From Methanocrinis alkalitolerans (GTDB taxonomy: Archaea; Halobacteriota; Methanosarcinia; Methanotrichales; Methanotrichaceae), in NCBI RefSeq assembly GCF_029167205.1, contig NZ_JARFPL010000011.1:10804-74803 (forward strand): a stretch of 64,000 nucleotides of DNA. Direction: 5' to 3'. Positions 24,958 through 32,000 of this stretch are shown here, piece by piece. The notes beneath the pieces are model-generated. The model was not told where the DNA came from, did no database searches, and was given only the letters and a program-made list of their open reading frames with translations. Position 1 is the first letter of the stretch; every line of letters begins with the position of its first letter. Made by a program: the position numbers and the translations under genes.

Positions 24958-25049
24958 GGCTCCTTCCTGGTGCCCCACCCACGACCACCTAAGATGCTGT
25001 AGGCGAGGATACCGATTGATTTATGTAAGTAATTTGCCGAGTTGATATC

Positions 25050-26882
25050 ATGATAGATCCCCTGGTTTCGCTGGCGTTTTCCATCCAGGCCAACAGGGGC
25101 GTTTACGCCCTTCTGTTGGGTTCGGGCGTCTCTCGGTCTGCTCAAATCCCGACGGGCTGGGAGATCGTTTTGGATCTTATAAGAAAGCTGGCGAAACTTG
25201 AACGCGAAGATTGCGAGCCCGATCCAGCAGCCTGGTACAAGGCCAAGTTTGGCAAAGATCCGGATTATTCAGAGTTGCTTGATACGATCGCCAAATCTCC
25301 AGCCGAGCGAAATCAGCTTTTAAAAAATTATTTTGAGCCCGATGAAGTGGAAAGGCAAGAAGGCAAAAAGCTGCCAACTGCAGCCCACAAGGCCATAGCA
25401 AGGATGGTCGCTCGGGGCTATATTCGAGTTGTTGTTACGACAAATTTCGATCATCTGCTAGAAAAAGCTCTGGCCGAAGAGGGGATCGAGCCAACGGTCA
25501 TCAGCACCGCGGATTCGGTTAAAGGTGCGTTACCACTCGTACACACTAATTGCACCATCATCAAAGTGAACGGAGATTATCTGGATACTCGAATCAGAAA
25601 TACCCGCGAAGAGCTGGCTATTTATGAGGAAGATATCAATCACCTTCTCGATCGCGTCTTCGACGAGTTCGGTCTAATCGTCTCTGGCTGGTCGGGTGAG
25701 TGGGACACCGCTTTGCGCTCCGCCCTGGAAAGATGCAAGAACCACAGGTTCACAACTTATTGGACAGATATCAGACCTCCAGATGGTAACGCTATTAGGC
25801 TAATTCAGCTGCGCAAGGGCGAGTTTATTCAAATTCAAAGCGCTGATGCATTTTTCGATGAATTGTCTGAGAAAGTCTTCATCTTGGAAGAGTACAACAG
25901 CCCTCATCCCCTTTCTGTAAAGGCGCTAGTGGCCCAAGTTAAAAAATACCTTGTCGAAGAACGCTATGAGATTCGTCTTCACGACCTAATGAATCAGGAA
26001 GTTGAGAGAGTTTATAAAGAACTATCTGATAGAGAAAAATTCCCTGTTGATGGGTTCTACGGAGACGATTTTGGTGATGAGATCAGAAGACAAGTGAGGC
26101 TTTATGAATCAATTACAGAGCCCTTACTGGCTATGATTATAACAGGATGTCGCTGGGGTAAGGAATCTCATAGTCATCTTTGGGTAAATTGCCTTAATCG
26201 AATTGCAAACCCGCCCGAAGAAAGAAAACGAAATTCTGCGCTTCATAAACTACAAATGTATCCCGCCCTTCTTCTGCTCTATGGAGGTGGGATGGCTTCG
26301 ATTGCAGCTGGAAAATATAGTACGTTTGCTTCACTCCTTACTGTTCCCAAAATCAGACCCACACATGTTGAAGAATGCCCTATTGTTCTTGCCCTACATC
26401 CATGGTCGGTTATGGACAGGCCAGAAATTCAAAGATTGTTACCTGTATTAGAAAGGAGTCTTATACCACTTAGTAATCATTTGAATGATATACTTAGAGA
26501 TCCACTTCGAGAGATCCTACCGCAGGATGCTAATTATCAAGAATGTTTCGATCGCTTTGAATATTTGTCTGCATTAGTTCACGCGGATTTACGTAACGAA
26601 TATGACGATGATGACGATGAAATTTGGGCTCCAGTGGGTCTTTTTGGCTATCGATCTAGACTTTCTCAAAGAGATACCAGTATTATGAATAGGATTCAAT
26701 TAGAGTTCGAAAATTCGACTCAAACATATATTGATTCTGGGGATGGTGTGCCAACCAAGCGGGTGGATTCAACGTGGCCTCCGTTGAGGGCAGGTCTTTT
26801 TAGCGGTAGTGCAGAGCGACTTATATTGATTAAGCGAAAATTCGATGAATTGGTTGCGGAAGTCAGCAGAAGTAGATTGTGA
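25050..26882 (+). CDS. SIR2-domain (SIR2_2-like) defence-type protein with altered catalytic motif
   Basis: A 610-residue protein with an N-terminal SIR2-like NADase domain (about 1-290) and an unrecognised helical C-terminal part (about 300-610). The SIR2 marks are LLLGSGVSRSAQIPTGWE (residues 21-38) and VVVTTNFDHLLEKAL (127-141, Asn132). The next motif, HGD in the family as I know it, reads IIKVNGDYLD, with Asn174 (codon AAC 25569-25571) in place of the catalytic His. Such proteins deplete NAD upon phage infection; the change predicts weak or no NADase activity. Base composition is clearly lower in G+C than all neighbours, with many AT-ending codons, pointing to recent transfer. It precedes an ATPase/DUF4276 pair. 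Confidence 0.8.
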   Translation: MIDPLVSLAFSIQANRGVYALLLGSGVSRSAQIPTGWEIVLDLIRKLAKLEREDCEPDPAAWYKAKFGKDPDYSELLDTIAKSPAERNQLLKNYFEPDEVERQEGKKLPTAAHKAIARMVARGYIRVVVTTNFDHLLEKALAEEGIEPTVISTADSVKGALPLVHTNCTIIKVNGDYLDTRIRNTREELAIYEEDINHLLDRVFDEFGLIVSGWSGEWDTALRSALERCKNHRFTTYWTDIRPPDGNAIRLIQLRKGEFIQIQSADAFFDELSEKVFILEEYNSPHPLSVKALVAQVKKYLVEERYEIRLHDLMNQEVERVYKELSDREKFPVDGFYGDDFGDEIRRQVRLYESITEPLLAMIITGCRWGKESHSHLWVNCLNRIANPPEERKRNSALHKLQMYPALLLLYGGGMASIAAGKYSTFASLLTVPKIRPTHVEECPIVLALHPWSVMDRPEIQRLLPVLERSLIPLSNHLNDILRDPLREILPQDANYQECFDRFEYLSALVHADLRNEYDDDDDEIWAPVGLFGYRSRLSQRDTSIMNRIQLEFENSTQTYIDSGDGVPTKRVDSTWPPLRAGLFSGSAERLILIKRKFDELVAEVSRSRL

Positions 26883-27045
26883 CAGAGACCGAAGATGATG
26901 GGCGTATGAACCGCCAAGTCAAACTAAACCTAGATGAGCCCCTTGGCATCTCCCGGTTGGGTTTGCCTCCAACACTCTAGATAAAAAATATCACGGAACT
27001 TATTTGTCCCAATATCCCATAAAACCACCCCTCGGAGTCCCTCCC

Positions 27046-28317
27046 ATGACCGACCTGAAAAGCCCCAGCCATTCCGTCCCCCGGATCGAATCGATCAGGA
27101 TCAAGAACTACCGGGCGCTCTGCGACCTGGAGCTCAAACCCCTCGCGCCCCTCACCGCCCTCCTCGGCCCCAACGGCAGCGGCAAGTCCACGGTCTTCGA
27201 CGTCTTCGCCTTCCTCTCTGAGTGCTTCTCGGTGGGCCTGCGGCGGGCCTGGGACAAGAGGGGGCGGTTCAAGGAGCTTCGCACCCGGGGGACGGCCGGC
27301 CCCATCGAGATCGAATTGAAGTACCGGGAGCGGAGCAATCTTCCCCTCATCACCTACCACTTATCCATCGACGAGGGGCTGACGGGTCCGGTGGTGGCCG
27401 AGGAGTGGCTCCAGTGGAGGCGCGGGAGGCAGGGCAAGCCCTTCCGGTTCCTCGACTTCAAAAACGGCGAGGGGCGAGTCGTCAGCGGGGAGATGCCCGA
27501 TGAAAAGGACGAGCGGGTCGAGGAGAGGCTCGACTCCCCCGAGATGCTGGCGGTGAACACCCTCGGTCAGTTCGCAAAGCACCCAAGGGTCAGCGCCCTG
27601 CGGCGGTTCATCACCGGCTGGCACGTCTCCTACCTCACCGCCGACAGCGTCCGGGGCGTCGCCGAGGCGGGTCCCCAGGAGCGGCTCTCCACCACCGGAG
27701 ATAACCTCCCCAACGTCATCCAGTACCTGAAAGAGCAGCACCCCGAAAGGCTGGCGGAGATCCTGGCCACCCTATCTCGCCGGGTGCCCCGGCTGGAGAG
27801 GGTCGAATCCGAGTTCATGCCCGACGGCCGCCTCCTTCTGGAGATCAAAGACGCACCCTTCGAGAAGCCGATCCTGGCAAAGTTCGCCTCCGACGGGACC
27901 CTCAAGATGCTCTCCTACCTCACCGTCCTTTACGATCCAGACCCGCCCCAGCTTCTGGGGATCGAGGAGCCGGAGAACCACTTGCATCCCCGGATACTGC
28001 CGGAGCTGGCTGAAGAGTGCCGGAACGCCTCCAGCAGAACGCAGCTATTGGTCACCACCCACTCCCCCTTCTTCGTCAACGGCCTCCTCCCCGAAGAGGT
28101 CTGGGTCCTCAGCCGCGACGAGAAGGGCTATACCCGGGCGAAGCGGGCCGCCGACATGAGGGGGATAAAGGAGTTCATGGAGGAGGGGGCGAAGCTCGGC
28201 CACCTCTGGGTGGAGGGCTTCTTCGAGATCGGAGACCCTCTCCTTGAGTCCTCACCATCATCCCGAAGTTCCGCCAGTTCCGACAGCACCGAGACGGAAG
28301 AGAAAGCCGCCGAGTGA
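27046..28317 (+). CDS. SMC/RecF-type AAA ATPase paired with DUF4276
   Basis: A 423-residue ABC-type ATPase (AAA_21 group). The N-terminus RIKNYRALCDLELKPLAPLT leads into Walker A LLGPNGSGKST (about 39-49). A central insertion replaces the long coiled coil, and the C-terminal part has Walker B LLGIEEPENHLHP and the His switch LLVTTHSPFFVNG. ATG at 27046 has GGAG 8 nt upstream. Unlike the SIR2 gene, its codon use is native-like G+C-rich. The DUF4276 gene begins 6 nt downstream. ATPase plus small nuclease-like partner is a common design in antiphage modules such as PARIS, RloAB and OLD/Gabija, which makes a defence role likely but unproven. Confidence 0.85.
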   Translation: MTDLKSPSHSVPRIESIRIKNYRALCDLELKPLAPLTALLGPNGSGKSTVFDVFAFLSECFSVGLRRAWDKRGRFKELRTRGTAGPIEIELKYRERSNLPLITYHLSIDEGLTGPVVAEEWLQWRRGRQGKPFRFLDFKNGEGRVVSGEMPDEKDERVEERLDSPEMLAVNTLGQFAKHPRVSALRRFITGWHVSYLTADSVRGVAEAGPQERLSTTGDNLPNVIQYLKEQHPERLAEILATLSRRVPRLERVESEFMPDGRLLLEIKDAPFEKPILAKFASDGTLKMLSYLTVLYDPDPPQLLGIEEPENHLHPRILPELAEECRNASSRTQLLVTTHSPFFVNGLLPEEVWVLSRDEKGYTRAKRAADMRGIKEFMEEGAKLGHLWVEGFFEIGDPLLESSPSSRSSASSDSTETEEKAAE

Positions 28318-28323
28318 TCTGTC

Positions 28324-29232
28324 ATGCACATCGAGTTTCTGGTCGAAGAGCCCTCGGCAGAGGCTGCCTTGAGAAATCTGGTGCCCAGGATCGTGCCAGG
28401 CGTTGATGTACAGTTCCGCGTCTTCCAGGGCAAGCAAGACCTCCTCTCCAAGCTTCCCGGCCTCTTGAAGGGCTACAGAAGGTGGATTCCTGCCGACTGG
28501 AGGATAGTGGTGCTGGTCGACGAAGACCGGCAGGACTGCACTAAGCTGAAAGCAGAGATGGAGAGGGCGGCAGAAGATGCTGGCTTGATAACGAGAAAGA
28601 TCGCCGGAGGCGGCTCCAGTTTCCAGGTCTTGAACAGGATATCGATTGAAGAGCTGGAGGCATGGTTCTTCGGGGATCTTCAGGCCCTTCACCTCGCTTA
28701 TTCTAGCCGGCATTTCGCATTAACGGTTTGAACGCTCATTAATTTTCCTGCTATCGATTTTTTGAGAATAGATATCAATCGACTCTGTATAGAGATCAAA
28801 TAAGGCCAGCTTCATAAAGACTAAGAATATAATTATTAAATTTTTATAATATACTGAATTGTTAATATCGTGTTGACAAATTCTAGTAAAATTATTTTAA
28901 ACAAAATTTAAGTTAAACGTTTGAATTTATGCACATTTTGGCAAGCAATAAATTCTTAATTTTGCATAGCCTTACTGCGGAATGCCGGTTCTAGGATTCC
29001 CCGAAGCCTGGAGACAAGGTCAAAGTATCGCGACCCTGACGCGATCCAGGGCGGAACCTGGGAGGAGCTGGAGAAAGAGCTTCAGAGAAAAGGGTACTTC
29101 CACGGTGGCCTTGCCAAGATCGAGGCGGCAAAGGCCATATCCGCCCATATGGACCCGGATCAGAACAGGTCGAAGAGCTTTCAGGTCTTCAGGGACGGCC
29201 TGCGAGATATGGTAAATTATCCCCGAAGCTGA
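28324..29232 (+). pseudogene. DUF4276 gene interrupted by a 282-bp element
   Basis: The 5' part (28324-28706) encodes about 127 residues of DUF4276: IEFLVEEPSAEAALRNLVPR, DWRIVVLVDEDRQDCTKL, and GSSFQVLNRISIEELEAWFF. The frame then enters a non-coding insert and stops at 28729. After the insert the 3' part (28995-29232) resumes with KYRDPDAIQGGTWEELEKEL, GYFHGGLAKIEAAKAISAHM and DPDQNRSKSFQVFRDGLRD, which is the conserved family end. Joining 28324-28706 to 28995-29232 (removing the element and one TTCTAG copy) keeps the frame open throughout. DUF4276 may be TOPRIM-like; here the product is truncated before its C-terminal third. Confidence 0.88.
28707..28988. mobile_element. MITE-like non-autonomous element, 282 bp, with inverted termini and 6-bp target duplication
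   Basis: Left end CCGGCATTTCGCATTAACGG (28707 on) and the complement of the right end CCGGCATTCCGCAGTAAGGC (28988 backward) match at 16 of the first 20 bases and about 19 of 24. The target duplication TTCTAG flanks it at 28701-28706 and 28989-28994. The interior is very A+T-rich and has no coding capacity, so a transposase must come from elsewhere. It sits inside the DUF4276 gene. I cannot assign the parent IS family; the CTAG-containing target is a clue. Confidence 0.88.
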
Positions 29233-29341
29233 TCTGCTCCCGTTCATGAGCCCATAATTACTCAGACGAACTTATCCGCCTCCCTCGGCGAGAGCGGCAG
29301 CGGAAATCCCATCCCTTTCCGCCGCCGCCCGAGCCCTTCCC

Positions 29342-29545
29342 TCACCCCTTACCCCGCCACCTGGCGAAGGCGGATATGAAGATGAGGTTTGCGCCGACGC
29401 ATATCCCGCCGGCGAGAAGGGCGGTCAGCACCGGCGATAGCTCCATCATCTCGCCGATGGCGCTTGCGAGGATGACGGCGATGGCGATGGTCACGGCGAA
29501 CCTGATGATGCGAATGGACCCGGTCTCTTCCATGGGCGGAGCCAT
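29342..29545 (-). CDS. Small two-helix membrane protein
   Basis: A 67-residue protein with two predicted membrane helices: RFAVTIAIAVILASAIGEMM (about 14-33) and VLTALLAGGICVGANLIFIS (about 39-58), joined by a short ELSP turn, with a basic tail ARWRGKG. The N-terminal start could be ATG at 29545 or at 29533. No family is recognised. It is kept because of the clean hydropathy pattern and isolated position; function unknown. Confidence 0.5.
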   Translation of the reverse strand: MAPPMEETGSIRIIRFAVTIAIAVILASAIGEMMELSPVLTALLAGGICVGANLIFISAFARWRGKG

Positions 29546-29641
29546 CTCCTCTCATCTGTAAAAAAGGCTTCTGGGATCTATCCGGCCGGGCCATCGGACT
29601 GGGGAAAGGTATAAGGGCGATGATATAAAAATAAAATCTCC

Positions 29642-30550
29642 ATGGCCATCAAGATCATCCAGGTGGACGCCTTCACCTCGGTCCCTTTCTCCGGAAACCC
29701 CGCCGCCGTCTGCCTCCTCGACCGCCCCCGGGACGACGGCTGGATGCAGAAGGTCGCAGCCGAGATGAACCTCTCGGAGACGGCCTTCCTCACCCCGCCG
29801 GGAGACGGCGGGGGAAGGGGCGAGGACGGGATCGAGAACGGAATCGGGGGCGAGCCAGGGGGCGATGCAGGGGGCGGGAACGCGGACGGGAGCAGATGCC
29901 GGGACGGGAGCTGCTTCGGCCTGCGATGGTTCGCGCCCAAGGCCGAGGTCGAACTCTGCGGCCACGCCACCTTGGCCAGCGCCCACGTCCTCTGGGAGGA
30001 GGGGATCGTCCCTCCCGGAGAGACGGCGCGGTTCGATACGAAGAGCGGCCCCCTCACCGCCGAGAAGAGAGGCGGCCTCATCGAGATGGACTTTCCGGCA
30101 GAGCCGGAGAGGCCGGTCAAATGCTCGCCACCGATGCTGGAGGCGGCCCTCGGGGCGCCGTTCTCTTACGTCGGCGACAACAGGTTCGACCTCCTGGTGG
30201 AGCTCGACGGTGAGGAGACCCTCCGGGAGCTGCGGCCGAACTTCGACATCCTCAAGAAGATCCCGGTCCGGGGGGTGATGGTGACGGCGGAGTGCGACTC
30301 TCCCGATTACGACTTCGTCTCCCGGTTCTTCGCCCCGTCCCTGGGGGTCGACGAGGACCCGGTCACCGGCTCCGCCCACTGCTGCCTCGGCCCCCACTGG
30401 TCGAGGAAGCTCGGCAAAAATGAACTCGTCGGATACCAGGCCTCGGAGCGAGGGGGCGTCGTCAGGGTTCGGGTCGGCGAGGACGGCGAGCGGGTCAAGA
30501 TCGGGGGCGAGGCGGTGACGGTCCTTAAGGGGGATCTTTTGGAGAGATAG
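29642..30550 (+). CDS. PhzF family isomerase-like protein with a glycine-rich insertion
   Basis: A 302-residue protein of the PhzF/diaminopimelate epimerase fold. Conserved pieces are IIQVDAFTSVPFSGNPAAVC, MNLSETAFLTP with the catalytic Glu, LRWFAPKAEVELCGHATLAS, and DEDPVTGSAHCCLGPHW. Between FLTP and LRWF, where relatives have a short loop, there are about 40 extra residues rich in Gly, Asp, Glu and Asn (for example GIENGIGGEPGGDAGGGNAD). The insertion is on the surface beta-hairpin and likely disordered. The substrate is unknown, as for most PhzF relatives outside phenazine clusters. Confidence 0.88.
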   Translation: MAIKIIQVDAFTSVPFSGNPAAVCLLDRPRDDGWMQKVAAEMNLSETAFLTPPGDGGGRGEDGIENGIGGEPGGDAGGGNADGSRCRDGSCFGLRWFAPKAEVELCGHATLASAHVLWEEGIVPPGETARFDTKSGPLTAEKRGGLIEMDFPAEPERPVKCSPPMLEAALGAPFSYVGDNRFDLLVELDGEETLRELRPNFDILKKIPVRGVMVTAECDSPDYDFVSRFFAPSLGVDEDPVTGSAHCCLGPHWSRKLGKNELVGYQASERGGVVRVRVGEDGERVKIGGEAVTVLKGDLLER

Positions 30551-30580
30551 AACGAAGGTATATCGATAGGCATGAGATCA

Positions 30581-31105
30581 TCAATCCAGAAGGCTCTTCA
30601 CCATCCTCGTCTCGGGCGCCCCCGTCTCCTCGTTGACCCCGTCGGCCGCCACCTTCCAGCCCCGGGCCATGTAGAAGCTCATCGCCCCGAGGTTCTCGGT
30701 GAAGCAGCAGAGCCTTCCGGTTCGGTGTCCCTCCTCCCTCATCTCCTCCTCCGCCCGGTCCAGGAGGGCGGTCCCGATCCCCCGGCCGTGGCGGTGGGGA
30801 TGGACCCAGAGGAGGTCGACGGCATCTTCGAAGGTCGCCGCCACCCCCACCACGCCGCCCTCGTCACCCTCGTCGACGCCGTCGACTCCCTCGATGCCGG
30901 CCCCTCCTGCCGCCACTGCCACCGTCATCCTCGGCCACTGCTCCTCGACGAGGGCCGTAACGGCGTCCCCTTCGACCCAGGGGTGGAGGGCCTCGGCGGG
31001 GATGATAGGGCCGTAGACTTCCGGGATCGTCTCTCTGCAGAGGCGGACGATGGCGGGAACGTCTCCTCTCACCGCCTTCCTGAGGGCAAATTCGGCCATC
31101 TCCAT
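30581..31105 (-). CDS. GNAT family N-acetyltransferase
   Basis: A 174-residue acyl-CoA-dependent acetyltransferase. Motif A is LWVHPHRHGRGIGTALLDRA, and the C-terminal region has LCCFTENLGAMSFYMARGWK. Upstream of motif A the protein contains an odd Gly/Asp/Glu-rich stretch (GGAGIEGVDGVDEGDEGG) in the beta2-beta4 region, similar in flavour to the insertion of the neighbouring PhzF protein. The acceptor is unknown. It is convergent with phzF-like. Confidence 0.85.
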   Translation of the reverse strand: MEMAEFALRKAVRGDVPAIVRLCRETIPEVYGPIIPAEALHPWVEGDAVTALVEEQWPRMTVAVAAGGAGIEGVDGVDEGDEGGVVGVAATFEDAVDLLWVHPHRHGRGIGTALLDRAEEEMREEGHRTGRLCCFTENLGAMSFYMARGWKVAADGVNEETGAPETRMVKSLLD

Positions 31106-31221
31106 CGATCCACAATACCGCGATCTCCCCCGTTAATATCTTCTGGCTTCCGCCGGGGAGACGGCGGATAGGAGTGAGTGGGACGAGATTGTGATGATGA
31201 TTATATGATTGAGGTTATAAT

Positions 31222-31953
31222 ATGATATACAGAGCTCGATCGGGCCAGGCCAGCTATGGCGAGGCGATAGGCATCCTCCTCCTCGACTCCTTCACCCCCT
31301 TCATCCCCGGGGACGTCGCCAACGCCACCACTTACGACTTTCCCGTACGGTTCCAGAAGGTGGAGGGTCTCACTACAAGAAGGGTCCTGGGAAAGGACCC
31401 TACAGCCTTCGAGCCCCTCCGGGCGGCGGCGGAGGATCTGGCCGGTCAGGGGGTGAGGGCCGTCACCGGAGACTGCGGTTTTCTCGCCCTCCACCAGGAG
31501 AGGCTCGCCGCCTCCCTCGATATCCCCGTCTTCCTCTCCAGCCTCCTGCAGATCCCCTTCATATACAGCATCATCGGACCAGGCCGGAAGGTGGGGATCA
31601 TCACCGCCGATTCAGAGGCCCTCGACGCGAGCCTCCTTCTGGCAGCGGGGGTGGAGCCGGGGGACCGCTTGGTGATAAGGGGGATGGAAGACCGGGCCGC
31701 CTTCTCGGAGGCGGTCCTCGAGGAGGCGGGGGTCCTCGACTCCGCGGAGGTGGAGAGGGAGACGGTATCTGTCGGAAGAGAGATGGTGGCCGAAGAGCCG
31801 ATGATCGCAGCCCTCCTCCTGGAGTGTAGCTGCCTATCCCCCTACGGGAGGGCGGTCCAGAAGGCCGTCGGCCTTCCGGTCTTCGATTACGTCACCATGA
31901 TAAACTACGTCCATTCGGCCCTGGTGAAGAAGAGGTTTGAAGGGGAGATGTAG
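31222..31953 (+). CDS. Aspartate/glutamate/hydantoin racemase superfamily protein
   Basis: A 243-residue protein with the Asp/Glu racemase fold. One catalytic Cys is in AVTGDCGFLALHQERLA; the partner Cys is probably in ALLLECSCLSPYGRAVQ. The GRKVGIITADSEALD segment is the inter-domain strand, and the tail VFDYVTMINYVHSALVKK is common in this family. It may be a racemase, isomerase or decarboxylase; the reaction is not fixed. GAGGT 6 nt before the ATG serves as ribosome-binding site. Confidence 0.8.
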   Translation: MIYRARSGQASYGEAIGILLLDSFTPFIPGDVANATTYDFPVRFQKVEGLTTRRVLGKDPTAFEPLRAAAEDLAGQGVRAVTGDCGFLALHQERLAASLDIPVFLSSLLQIPFIYSIIGPGRKVGIITADSEALDASLLLAAGVEPGDRLVIRGMEDRAAFSEAVLEEAGVLDSAEVERETVSVGREMVAEEPMIAALLLECSCLSPYGRAVQKAVGLPVFDYVTMINYVHSALVKKRFEGEM

Positions 31954-32000
31954 CCTGGTGTCCTGCCGGGTCGCAGAGCCATCGGTCAGATGAGCCTTCA

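Noticed and set aside
23992..24978. 328-codon open frame antisense to pyrG
   Set aside because: Shadow of pyrG third-position G/C bias; no recognisable domain.
28982..29215. 77-codon open frame after the inserted element
   Set aside because: It is out of frame with the DUF4276 C-terminal remnant, which accounts for the sequence.
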